From contig WNYE01000049.1 of assembly GCA_021396245.1 (NCBI GenBank), positions 124,001 to 188,000 on the forward strand: 64,000 nucleotides of DNA. The letters are read 5' to 3'. The stretch comes from Sporothrix humicola. Its lineage: Eukaryota > Ascomycota > Sordariomycetes > Ophiostomatales > Ophiostomataceae. The notes beneath the pieces are model-generated. The model was not told the origin of the DNA. It saw only the letters and a program-made list of their open reading frames with translations, and searched no databases. A program made the translations under genes and the position numbers. This document shows positions 11,158-20,859 of the stretch, piece after piece (within the stretch, counting starts at the first letter, position 1; every line of letters begins with the position of its first letter).

Positions 11158-14100
11158 CTACCGGTTGGATCCTGTACGGATGCCATGGTAACCTCGCTGT
11201 GTCTTGATCGCGTTCGCCTTGGCTTCAGCTTCAAGCACCGTAAGTCTCCACCGGGGCCCGTCTTGTAAGGAAGCTTGGAGAGATTCCCATCTGTGGCCAA
11301 AAGGCGTGATGGTGAAGCTGATTGTCATTGAATGTCCGCGACCTGGAACAAGTTCTGGGTTGGCCTCTCCAGCGACTTGATCACAATGCAAGCGGCTCAT
11401 GTTCTGGATGCGCTCGAGCCATACCGTGGTCGTGCTCTGTTTGCGTTCGTGCCACACCCGATTCCTGAGATCTGACAAGTATTTATCGGGGACCGGTGTC
11501 GGCGGAGGCCTGGGCAAGTCACGAAGTGCCTGGAGGCGGTAGTAGAAGAAGCAGAACAATTGTGGCAGATACAAGACACTGCGGACACAATACCGAATAG
11601 GGCGGGGACCATGGGTATTGTTCTCTTGTCCAGTTGCGTTTTGCGACATGTTGCGGAATATGTGGTTGGACCCAGTATTGCCAGTATCTTCCCTGGCCTT
11701 TTTTGTGTGGCATTTGCTCATATATGCTTGGTGCCCGTTGAAAGCCTGACCGGCCTGGGGGCTGACGTGGAACGGGTTGTTGCGGCGATACTGTTGAAGC
11801 TCAGCACGTTTATCGCACCACCTGTTTCCGTCGTCTCCAAGGTATTTCTCCACCGCTTCTGTGAGGCTCGACAGCCGGTAGAACGTATCGAAGGCAGCGG
11901 AACCCGGGGGCCGCAAATTGGTACATTCCTTGGTGGGCTCCTGAGTGAGATCCAAAAACCGCTGCCGCACCACAGACTCGAGAAGCTGTACGTCCCAGAC
12001 TCCTTGCATGCAACAATTCTTGAGACTGGAACGGTTGTATCTGTCCAGTTGGATGCGCTCATTTTTCGCCAAGTTTGCAGCCACTGTCGCCGGAGCCCAG
12101 ATGAGCTTCAGCAGCACGCCGTCGAGCAGAATATGCCACAGGGAGCAGAGCTCCATCTGATCAGGACATATTTCGAGGGGGTACTCGACGTTGAAGACCG
12201 TGCGGATGTTGTGAATGTCAATGACACGCACACGGCAGGCGTCAATGAGTTCGGTGGATAGCGGTACGGCCCACCTCGTATTCTTGTCGATGTTGCTCCT
12301 GCCCAACATGGTATGTGTGTCTAGGACATGCAGAGCGTCACCCTTGCTGAGATGGTTGTGCTTGCCACCCTTGCCACACGCCGCGTCCTGGATCAGGTCC
12401 GCCTTGATAGCCACCACACAAATCTCGCCGTCTTCGCTCTCAATGTCGACGCCGTGGAACGAAATACTAAATGCAAGCTTGTGCTTCAGGCTGACTGGGT
12501 GGAGCAGCGATAAAAACTCTTTGAGTTCGTCGGGCGTGCTGATCAGCGTGTCCTGCGGCAAATTCATAAAGGCCGAGTCCCCGGCCGTATCCGGGGGAAT
12601 CTCCTGGTGCACATATGGCAGCGGCTTTGCCTTTTTGTTTCGGAACGACTTGTCGCCTCTGCGGAAGACGAATTCGCGCGGTGGCTTTGGTGGACGGCGT
12701 TGGTTCTGGCTGTTTTCGTCATTGTTGCCTTGTTGTTGATCGCCGCTGTTCTCCGGCTGGGCACTTCCATCACTGAGAGTGTCCACGGCCGCAGGTGCAT
12801 TGGAAGCAGGGGGATCATCGACAACAGCATTGGCCTGTGGATTCAGGGGCAAAGGCAGGGGAGGGGGCATTGGGTCGATGCCTTCTTGATGGCCGTCATT
12901 TTGAGGCTGGACACACCCATTAATGGGAGTGACACCGGCCCCGGGAGTAGCAGAAGCAAGAGCAGCTTCGACAGCTTCGACAGCTTCGACAGCTTTAGCA
13001 ACTTCGACAGCTTCGATGGCCTCGACAGCTTCGACGGCTTCAGCAGCTTCATCTTCACCAATAGCCGCGGTTGTTTCGGTATTCTCACCCGCATCCTCCG
13101 GAGGTAGGGTATCATGAGATGCTGGACGAGAAAGAGAAGACGAGTCATCTGGGGAAGTCTCCTGGGCAGTCTCCTGGGCAGCCTCCTGGACAGCCTCCTG
13201 GGGAGTCTCCTCACGCATTTCCTCAAAAATCTCCTTGAGAATCTCATTGGTAACCTCTGGGGAAGATTGAGGACCTGAAAGATTTGGACAAGATTGAGTG
13301 CGCCTAAGCGTTACTGGCCTCAGGGAAGTCATCAGAAACGATTGGGGGTCCCGGGTCAGATTTGGAGAAGAACGAGTACGCTTAAGCGTTACTGGCTCGG
13401 ATTCGGAAGGCTCTGGACTCGACTCATTGTCCCGGCTAGGAGGAGTGCCAGGATCAGAGTCAGAGCCAGAGCCGCTATATAAAAAACGGCTCGAGTCGGT
13501 TTGATTTTGCTGCGTATTGTTGTCGTTGGAGATGTTGCTGGTGGTGTCGTTGATGTTGGCGTTGATGGGGGCCGGAGAATTAATGGCCGTAGGAACCACG
13601 GCGACCTCAGCGACTTCAGCGACTTCAGTGACTTCAGTGACTTCAGTGACTTCAGTGACTTCAATGGCATCCGGGACTTCAGTGGCCTCAGTGGAGTCAC
13701 CGTTGACCTGAGACTCATCGCGATGAGCAATGTGGGCATCGCCATTGACACGAGGATTGCCGTTCTCCTTTATTTCGCCATTCTGCTTGGCTTTGCCCTT
13801 CTCCTTGGCTTTGCCGTTCATCTTCACGTCACTGTTCTCCCCCACGTCGCCGTTCTCCTTGGCATTGCCATTCTGTTTGGTAACGCCATCCGTCTTAACT
13901 TCGCCGTCCTCTACGAGCTCTTTCTCCTCAACAAAAGCGAGGGAATGGGCAGAGACAGGAGCCTCAGCAGAAGTGGTGGTATCCGCTGCAACCTCATCCT
14001 GGACAGGCAAAGAGACAGAGGCAGCAGTTGGCACCTCCGAGACCGGGACCGAGGCAGATGAAGGAGACAAAGCACTCTGGTGTTGAGGAGGCACAAATCC

Positions 14101-14988
14101 ATTGGTTGATCCGTTTGGTGCCTGGGCAGAGGAGCTCTCCGAGGAAGATGGACCGGCAGATCCAGGAGCAGGTGTGGGTGCAAGAGCAGGCACCGTGGAA
14201 GTTGCCTGATCCTGTGGTATGTGCGAAGACTGTGAATTGACAGGCTTATGGATTTTCTTCACAGTTTCAGACGGTGTCCATCCGAGTCTCGCACTTTTCG
14301 CTGATTCCGCAGTTTTCCCTGGCCTCGCAGTTTCCCGCGTACGCCAGTTGGATGATGAGGACCAAGCGGGCCGAGTAGCGGTGGGTGTAGGCGCTGAAGC
14401 CACTGAAGCCACTGAAGCCGCAGGGGCCACAGGAGCCACAGGAGCCACAGGAGCCACAGGAGCCACAGAAGCCCCAGAAGCCCCAGGAGCCACGACAGCT
14501 CCCGGTATACGACCCCAGTCCTCGTCGTCCTCGTCCATGGCCCAATCGCAAGTGTAAGGCTTAGGCATGCCCGGAACGTCGCTAGAATGCAAGTGCGCAG
14601 CGGCTGCAACCGGAGCTGGAGTTGTGGCAGGAGCCGAATCTGGATCCGGAGCCGAAGCCGAACCCGAAGCCGGCTCAACTGCAGGAACAGAGTTGGAGCT
14701 GGTCCCGCTATTGGCAGTGTTGGTGGTGGTAGCTGCCAGGGTCGGGGCTGGGTCAGCTGGAGTGATTTTGGATGAGCTTTTACCCTTAGGGCAGCTCAAG
14801 CCGGAGTTGGTGGGGGCGATATTCGAGTTGCGAGCAAGAACATTGGCGTTTGAAACAGGGGACCGAACTAGTTCAGCTGCGTTAGGCTGCGCGGCCGGTC
14901 CTGCGGCGGAAGCAGGAGCAGAGCCGTTGGAAGCAGAGCCTTTCTGGGGCTGCTTGCCTTTGCCTTTTCTTACATGCTTTTTGGCCAT
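11158..14988 (-). CDS. Large low-complexity protein with degenerate 3'-5' exonuclease-like domain
   Basis: Single exon of 1276 residues from the ATG at 14988, whose context (gcaaccATGGCC) beats the in-frame ATG six codons upstream. It opens with a basic patch (KKHVRKGKGKQ). Residues ~20-800 are low-complexity Ala/Ser/Pro/Glu/Thr with internal repeats: (APV)n about 165-199, KENG-type about 366-406, (TEV)n about 441-462, QEA-type about 591-612, and (VEA)n about 646-676. Residues ~815-1190 follow the order of fungal DNA_pol_A_exo1/RNase D-like proteins: TPDELKEF, a GVDI strand, LKLIW, GVWDVQLLES, AVEKYL, a KRAELQQY region, YCVRSVLYLPQL and a late GRGHSMTIS. The acids that bind catalytic metal appear lost: motif I reads SISFHGVD where D-x-E is expected, and motif III reads YCVRSV instead of YCxxDV. 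I infer a non-catalytic exonuclease fold; the domain call rests on motif order only. Confidence 0.65.
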   Translation of the reverse strand: MAKKHVRKGKGKQPQKGSASNGSAPASAAGPAAQPNAAELVRSPVSNANVLARNSNIAPTNSGLSCPKGKSSSKITPADPAPTLAATTTNTANSGTSSNSVPAVEPASGSASAPDPDSAPATTPAPVAAAAHLHSSDVPGMPKPYTCDWAMDEDDEDWGRIPGAVVAPGASGASVAPVAPVAPVAPVAPAASVASVASAPTPTATRPAWSSSSNWRTRETARPGKTAESAKSARLGWTPSETVKKIHKPVNSQSSHIPQDQATSTVPALAPTPAPGSAGPSSSESSSAQAPNGSTNGFVPPQHQSALSPSSASVPVSEVPTAASVSLPVQDEVAADTTTSAEAPVSAHSLAFVEEKELVEDGEVKTDGVTKQNGNAKENGDVGENSDVKMNGKAKEKGKAKQNGEIKENGNPRVNGDAHIAHRDESQVNGDSTEATEVPDAIEVTEVTEVTEVTEVAEVAEVAVVPTAINSPAPINANINDTTSNISNDNNTQQNQTDSSRFLYSGSGSDSDPGTPPSRDNESSPEPSESEPVTLKRTRSSPNLTRDPQSFLMTSLRPVTLRRTQSCPNLSGPQSSPEVTNEILKEIFEEMREETPQEAVQEAAQETAQETSPDDSSSLSRPASHDTLPPEDAGENTETTAAIGEDEAAEAVEAVEAIEAVEVAKAVEAVEAVEAALASATPGAGVTPINGCVQPQNDGHQEGIDPMPPPLPLPLNPQANAVVDDPPASNAPAAVDTLSDGSAQPENSGDQQQGNNDENSQNQRRPPKPPREFVFRRGDKSFRNKKAKPLPYVHQEIPPDTAGDSAFMNLPQDTLISTPDELKEFLSLLHPVSLKHKLAFSISFHGVDIESEDGEICVVAIKADLIQDAACGKGGKHNHLSKGDALHVLDTHTMLGRSNIDKNTRWAVPLSTELIDACRVRVIDIHNIRTVFNVEYPLEICPDQMELCSLWHILLDGVLLKLIWAPATVAANLAKNERIQLDRYNRSSLKNCCMQGVWDVQLLESVVRQRFLDLTQEPTKECTNLRPPGSAAFDTFYRLSSLTEAVEKYLGDDGNRWCDKRAELQQYRRNNPFHVSPQAGQAFNGHQAYMSKCHTKKAREDTGNTGSNHIFRNMSQNATGQENNTHGPRPIRYCVRSVLYLPQLFCFFYYRLQALRDLPRPPPTPVPDKYLSDLRNRVWHERKQSTTTVWLERIQNMSRLHCDQVAGEANPELVPGRGHSMTISFTITPFGHRWESLQASLQDGPRWRLTVLEAEAKANAIKTQRGYHGIRTGSNR
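12958..13050. repeat. 9-bp CAGCTTCGA array encoding (VEA)n
   Basis: Direct repeats of CAGCTTCGA with several substituted units, inside the repeat-rich - strand gene. Read on the coding strand they give alternating Val-Glu-Ala and related triplets. The period is a multiple of three, so length changes keep the frame. Confidence 0.85.
13151..13215. repeat. 12-bp CTCCTGGRCAGC array encoding QEA-type repeats
   Basis: Four to five imperfect 12-nt units (for example CTCCTGGGCAGT, CTCCTGGACAGC) in the - strand gene, encoding Gln-Glu-(Ala/Thr)-(Ala/Val) units such as QEAAQETAQE. The frame is preserved. Confidence 0.8.
13602..13665. repeat. 9-bp CGACTTCAG/TGACTTCAG array encoding (TEV)n
   Basis: About seven 9-nt units, the central four nearly identical (TGACTTCAG). 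They encode Val-Thr-Glu repeats in the - strand protein at about residues 441-462. The near identity suggests recent slippage or unequal exchange. Confidence 0.9.
13771..13890. repeat. Degenerate ~18-bp repeats encoding NGxxKENG units
   Basis: Imperfect repeats of GGCxTTGCCxTTCTCCTT form encode Lys/Asn/Gly/Glu-rich units (NGKAKEKGKAKQNGEIKENG) at about residues 366-406. They are more diverged than the 9-bp arrays. Confidence 0.6.
14391..14495. repeat. 9-bp CCACAGGAG/CCACTGAAG array encoding (APV)n/(ASV)n
   Basis: Three CCACTGAAG units followed by about five near-perfect CCACAGGAG units and diverged copies. On the coding strand they give Ala-Pro-Val and Ala-Ser-Val repeats at about residues 165-199. 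Confidence 0.9.
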
Positions 14989-16911
14989 GGTTGCTGTATG
15001 AATCACCGGTGGTGAAGTGGTAGGTTGGACAGATGATGTCGATGGACGTTGAATGTTGGAAGTTAAAAGTACAGACGGTGGTGTTGCAACTGCTAGTACG
15101 TATCCTCACGAAGCATCACTTCACTGTTGAAGATAAATGTATTCGTGAGGGCAGTATTAGCACAGAAGTAAGGCTGGAAGGCTCTGTACTTGCTGAAGGA
15201 TGCTGATCGTCGACAGGGGCTTAGCGAGGATGTCGACGAAGGGGTTGTCGTGGAATGCAAGGCTGAGCTTTGGACGAGGCTGCGGACCGCGGGGAGTGGA
15301 GCCGTGCTGGTTTTCGCTTCGAGGAAAGCAGTGGAATCGAAAAACAACGGCGGGGAGGACGTGGGCGTGTCGAAATCGATCCGTGGACGATTTCAGAGTC
15401 AAAATTACGCCAAATTGACGATATTTTGACCCTTTTTGTTCAAAGATGTTGACGAGACAGTATCTTCAAAGACGGATAAAGAGGAAAAAAAGAGAAGAAG
15501 GGAAAAAAATTAGCAATTTTTTTATTCTTGCGCGGACAAGGCTGTAGATATAGCAGAGACTAGACTAACAGCGAAAAATTGTGGGAGACCAAGGCGGCTC
15601 GCCGCCTCCTCCTGGGCTGACTACAGGCCTCGACTAGAGCCTCACAATGACGATAACTATATATGTAGTGCAGTGGTATACCATGAGAAGGCGCAAGTCG
15701 CTTTGCACTAGGAGGAGGGTCAAAAATACATGTTTCTCACCGGAGTGGTTCGGAACCCCTGGGAGAAGAAGGGCAGACCCGGCTATAGACGGTCTGTTGG
15801 AAGGACGGAATGCAAACCGCAGAGTAAAGCGCCGAGGCACGGCGAACAGGGAAAGAGTACAAGAGTCGATGATTCGCACCGATACTGATTTGAGCAAGCG
15901 CATGCGACATGGCCCTTCAGAACCAGAACTCTGAGGAAGACGGGGGAAAACTAAAGGTACTCGCTGCCTATTGGCTGTTTGCCGGTTTCCACCTGCTCGG
16001 TTTCGACGCAGTCCTGTCGTTGACGCGCTGATTTGAGGCGATGTGTGCAGTTTCTCTTTGCGTTTGTTGCAAAACGGGCCTTGCGAACTCGATAGGCTCT
16101 ATTTTGTCTACTGAAACTGGGCCTATTTTGCACCCAACTGGACGCTGAAATATCGCTGAAAAGTCGGCCAAACGCCTCTGCAGGATGGAATATTCTTCTC
16201 CCAGACGCACAAAATCGTTTCTACGACTTTTTTATGTCTTGTTGTTGATGAAAGCGATTTCCTGTTGATGAAATCTTCATCGCTTTGATGAATTTTCGAC
16301 TGGTTCGATTTACATTCCAGAAATCTCGAATTTTAGGTTTGGAGGCTCTTTCAGGGGACGTTTTAAACATTTAAAGACCCAGGGTTGTGCGCCGGCAGCT
16401 ACCGAGAGCCTTTCCCAAATAGGTCTAATTTCGAGATTGCAAAGCGGACCCAAGACGAATGCAGCCAATCATCGTGACGGGTTCTCACTAACACGGTTCA
16501 GTGCATTTTTTCATATTGAATTCTGCTCGCCTTCTGCATCTCTGCCTTGGTGAATTAAAGAAATCCCAAACGAGTTAAGCCATGTTTGAGTAGGCGAGGA
16601 ATGTATTGGATGAACTCGTCTTGTAATGCAGTAAATGTATGTCTCTAAAACTTAGCGGTGCTACAGCATGCATTTCGGCTCTAATACGATGGAAGGCCTC
16701 TCTTCCGATACGAATATGAGAAGACAATCTCCAACGATGAGTTGATTCCATTCCTGGTGTGCTTTTCACTAAATATAATAATAGAACAGACTGGTTGTCT
16801 AGAGTACAGCGCTACAATATTCCCAAGCGATAAGATATCCGCGATGGGATTTTTTTTTGTGCGTAAAGAAAAAAAAAATCCGAAACGCATGTGATCATCC
16901 TTGACGACTAC
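14989..16911. other. AT-enriched intergenic region, 1.9 kb
   Basis: 5' flank of the repeat-rich gene and 3' flank of the membrane-protein gene. The first ~400 bp are of ordinary composition and presumably contain the promoter. From about 15.4 kb on, A/T runs and stop codons dominate in all frames. No gene, RNA or element is supported. Confidence 0.5.
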
Positions 16912-18264
16912 TTAGATGCTAGAAAGCACCCGCTCTCTTATGTACCATCCAAGTAGGATCACTGTGCCAGGCCCTGCGAATAGTACACCAACAAGACTCA
17001 GTAAAGCAATCTTTATCCACCCAGCCCTTACTAAACCCCTCTGAGTCATATCCAATAAGAGGAGACCCAGCCAGACAAACGAAACGGCCAAAAGCGCTGC
17101 GTGGTCGATGGTTGTCGCGTCCAGGTTGCCCAGCATGTCAAAAATATTTCTTTGGGGACCATGGAAACTCTGCACAAACTCCGGAATCCACACACCCATC
17201 GTCCCAAGCACCAATTTCGCGTGTGCCAGAGTCGAAAAGATGGCCATGCCGTAAATTGGTGTGCGGATGATAGAAAGTAGCCGCCCAGCCTCGCCCATGC
17301 CCTCTAATGGATGTTTTTGATGATTTCCATCCTCCTGGCGGCAACTTGGATGGCCTGCGTGCGACGAAATTGATGAAAACGGGAGACCCTGAAACGTCGC
17401 GGCTAGTAGTTCGTGTGTGGCAGGCAGCAAGACTGGGAACGTCAACCACGCCCACAAGGGAGACCATTCGGGCGCCATCCGCCCAAAGCGAGCAAGAGCC
17501 CAGAACACGGGTGCCAGGTATCCAAGCATGATAGATGCTAGCGTGGTCCGCGCCATGCTACTAAAGACCGCGTTGTGTGTTGATGACAAAGATCGCGAAC
17601 TCGTATAGTAGTGCAGCGCGTAGTATATTGCAGCAGCAGGCGCAACACCAATGACCGGCATCAGCATCATGAAAGCCACAGGACATTGAGTTGGCGATTT
17701 TCTGTAGTGTCCGATGCTCCCAGAGTGGCGGCATGATTCAAGGATCCAAATCAGCAAAATGGGCGCGAGATGAACGGCAAACAGGACTCGGCTAGCCATC
17801 GATGGCGGAGGCGTTGTTTTGGATGTCTTTCGGATGCACGGAGCAAACGTGGAGGGGTAGGAAGGCGAAATGTATTTCGGGACGGCATCGGAGTCTCGGA
17901 GCGCCATGAGGTACATGGCCGTTGTGCCGATTGCAAGCAGGACTAGTGATCCCAAAACCTTCCATAGCCGTTGGAATCCGCGGTCCATCAGGCGGCGGAA
18001 CGCTTCCGAGTCTTGAACCGATCTCCGGTCTTCTACCATATTCGATCCCTTTTCGACATCTGATTCGGCGTCGGAAATATAATTGGGTGGCGCCATAGCT
18101 TTTCCAGATGAAGAGCGCTGAAATTGTGTTGCCAACAAGCCGTCTTTATTCTGGGTCGGTAGGTCGGTGAGAAATGATTGATTCTTGCCCTCCTTTTTGT
18201 CGTTGATGTCTATCTTGGAACCGTTAGAACCGCAGATGAAAATGTTAACGGTCGTGGCCTCCAT
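16912..18264 (-). CDS. Polytopic membrane protein of unknown function
   Basis: Single exon, 450 residues, starting in an aaaccATGGAG context. The first ~95 residues are polar. About eight hydrophobic segments follow, among them VLGSLVLLAIGTTAMYLMAL, VLFAVHLAPILLIWILE, AFMMLMPVIGVAPAAAIYYAL, LAVSFVWLGLLLLDM and a last one ending in GPGTVILLGWYIRERVL. The final Gly-Pro-Gly ... Trp ... Arg-Glu pattern is reminiscent of fungal integral membrane proteins seen near secondary-metabolite genes, but no such genes sit beside it and I do not assign a function. It is isolated: AT-richer, gene-free DNA lies on both sides (1.9 and 2.6 kb). This could mark an accessory gene in a decayed region. Confidence 0.7.
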   Translation of the reverse strand: MEATTVNIFICGSNGSKIDINDKKEGKNQSFLTDLPTQNKDGLLATQFQRSSSGKAMAPPNYISDAESDVEKGSNMVEDRRSVQDSEAFRRLMDRGFQRLWKVLGSLVLLAIGTTAMYLMALRDSDAVPKYISPSYPSTFAPCIRKTSKTTPPPSMASRVLFAVHLAPILLIWILESCRHSGSIGHYRKSPTQCPVAFMMLMPVIGVAPAAAIYYALHYYTSSRSLSSTHNAVFSSMARTTLASIMLGYLAPVFWALARFGRMAPEWSPLWAWLTFPVLLPATHELLAATFQGLPFSSISSHAGHPSCRQEDGNHQKHPLEGMGEAGRLLSIIRTPIYGMAIFSTLAHAKLVLGTMGVWIPEFVQSFHGPQRNIFDMLGNLDATTIDHAALLAVSFVWLGLLLLDMTQRGLVRAGWIKIALLSLVGVLFAGPGTVILLGWYIRERVLSSI

Positions 18265-20859
18265 GGTTTGAGACTAAAGTGTAATTGTGTTAAGGAGAAG
18301 CTTGCTGTGCAAATGTGTGGAGGTTGCGTACAGAGAATATGGACATGATACTCACCGTGATAGGGAAGATATAGCTATCTACTTAGGAAGATTGGATGAA
18401 CTGAATGTCCGATCAAAGCGATTGGTTTTGACGCGCAATAAGGAGTCGACAACGAGGCTGGATTCGTTTCATGTCGACAGCTGGATTCGATAGTTTGTAG
18501 AGAAGAAATTTGCAGTAAAAGGGGAAAGAACATAAACAAAATCCTGCGATGACGACGCTCGCCCAATTCTTGATCCATCGGCAACCGCTTTTGGCAGCCT
18601 CACAAACCGGTAGACGCAAATATACAGCCTTTGTTTCGATATCTAGTGGTCGACAACGCCACGTTCATCATATTGGGCTTGAATTGAGGCTCATAACATT
18701 AAGGAGAAACTGGAAACGAAAAGGACGCGTAATAGGTAAGATTTGAGGATTTTTGAATTGTACCGAGTCCGTCCTGTTCAACATTTCCTGTTCTTGCAGT
18801 CTTCCTTATAGGGTTTCCACCGGATGCCGCATTTGGCAATCTGCATTCGAATGTGGGGTTCTGAGCCGTGATTTTCTTGGCTGTATGGAGCACCACAGCG
18901 TTTTTATCAAATAATTTTCATCTGCATCATATGTTCCCGAGTGAAAACCTCTACAATATGTAACGAGAAAAGGAGCCGTTCAGTATTAGGCGGAACTCTC
19001 ATCATCCAACACCCAAACTGTCGAATAGACGCCAGGATGAGATATTGGCCTCACTTGGTAGTATGCTCACAATAGCTCCATGCCCTGACAACCGCGCTCG
19101 GTGTGATAATAATACAGTCTAAAACTCATGCACAATAATAAAGAATAGCAAGCTTCCTCGCAGAACAAAACGTTTCCGTGGAAGTTTATTCGAACCCCAC
19201 GGACTTTTGATGACGAATATCCAGGATTCATATTCGCCATACGGACGGACTCCAGCCGGAATTCCGATCCGAGAAGCCTTTGAGCCAAGACACTTTAAAC
19301 ACACCATTTTTCACATACATATTTTTTTTATTAAAAAAAAAAGAAAGAAAATAAACCGGAACATGAGCTATGAGAGTGAGTGAGGCCCTCCAGTGAATGA
19401 CGGCATGGCTCAGATTTGAACTAAAACCTAGTGCGAAAAGACGCACAACTCTTCAACGAAATATCCTTTCCTTAGGTAAGCTACTTTCTAGTGTGTCTAT
19501 GTTAAGGCGCGTGCATCGGTTCGGCCATCACACGTGACCGTTTCCATTTTGTTCATACACGGTGATCCGAGATCATAATCTGTATTTGGATTAGAGAAAT
19601 AACAATGCAAGTGAACACGGACAGTTATCAGTTCAAGAGACGCGCGGCTCGCATCCATCACGATGTTGTTCCTTTGCCAAGAGGCCGAAAGCGAAAGGAG
19701 CTGAACGAGACCGAGAAATAGCATACACAGTATTATGTTGACATCGCTTTCCAGGAACTCAAAATGCGGCTCTTTTTGCTTTATTTGACGTTCTGTACTC
19801 CTTAGATGGTGAACAGACGTGAGGAGTGGTGGACTTTGACCCATCATTTCGGAACCTGTAAGCGGTTAGACCCATGTTTGTTTCTTGATCCCCACAGCCT
19901 ACCCACATCCTTCCTCCCACGTTTTTGGATACGAGATTTTGGCTTGTTTCAGAACATGCAGGTTACGGCAAGCGACAGAAATGGCAGCAAAATGGTAGAA
20001 AGCTTGTCCATTTGACAGATTGACGCGTCATCGTCGCCAAAAGTGGCAGTTCGATGTGGTAGCCGCGCTTGTGTCGATCGTAAAGTACGAGATCAATACC
20101 TGGAGAACAATAAGCTTAACATGTTTTTGGTAGAGCTTAAAACAGCGTTCAGTGCGACGTACGACATTCAGTAGTAGATGGATGGAAACTTCGGCGAGCT
20201 GTGTCTGTTTTTGGGACAGAGTGTGGCGCAGGAACATACCGTAGGATTGTGAATTTGAGCATAACGACAACGACGAGGCCAGTGACAGGCCAAAAGAGGG
20301 AATGGAATTAGGAATTAAGCATACATTCATGCATTCAAGAGAGCTGGGAGCTCCGACGGCGTTGTTGAATAATGCAACTGCAGCAATTCGATATCCTCCG
20401 CCGATTATGTCATGATGTTTCGGGGCGCCAAAACACGATAAACGCGGACCGCTTGTTCACAGTGAGAATCCTCCATTCTTGTTTTCCAAACATGCCGCCC
20501 AACTCAACACGATATTTTGTCTCCTATTTTTAAAAGAGCATACGTACACACGTCGTAGTTTACATCTTCAACACGAACATCTCATCCTGTTGTCATCCTT
20601 TTTGTTTCGTTTCGACTTCACAACAGCCAAACATCCCAACATCATCTGAACTCTTGATTCAAAAGCCAGATTCAACATGGCTAACCTCGTACATCATCCG
20701 CCGGAAGTCCAGAATGGTCGAGCAGGCTTCAAGTGACATACTCGTCATTGTTCATTCGTTTTGTTAAATTAACCTCGTTTCCATGTCATATCTTCCGGCG
20801 GATCTGCAACAGGAACCGATGCAGGTACGCCACCAAGCGCCACAGCCTTGTAGCCCACC
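18265..20859. other. AT-enriched, gene-free region, 2.6 kb
   Basis: Open frames are short and unrelated to known motifs. The sequence contains A/T homopolymers (for example about 19320-19350). The right end (about 20520-20859) is the leader of the Zn2Cys6 gene and contains a small upstream ORF, listed separately. Confidence 0.5.
20677..20736 (+). promoter_or_regulatory. Upstream ORF (19 codons) before the Zn2Cys6 gene
   Basis: An ATG in a fair context (ttcaacATGGCT) opens a 19-codon frame ending in TGA, about 120 nt before the main start codon. If the transcript begins upstream of it, it could lower translation of the regulator. This is sequence inference only; an unrecognised upstream exon is an alternative. 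Confidence 0.35.
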
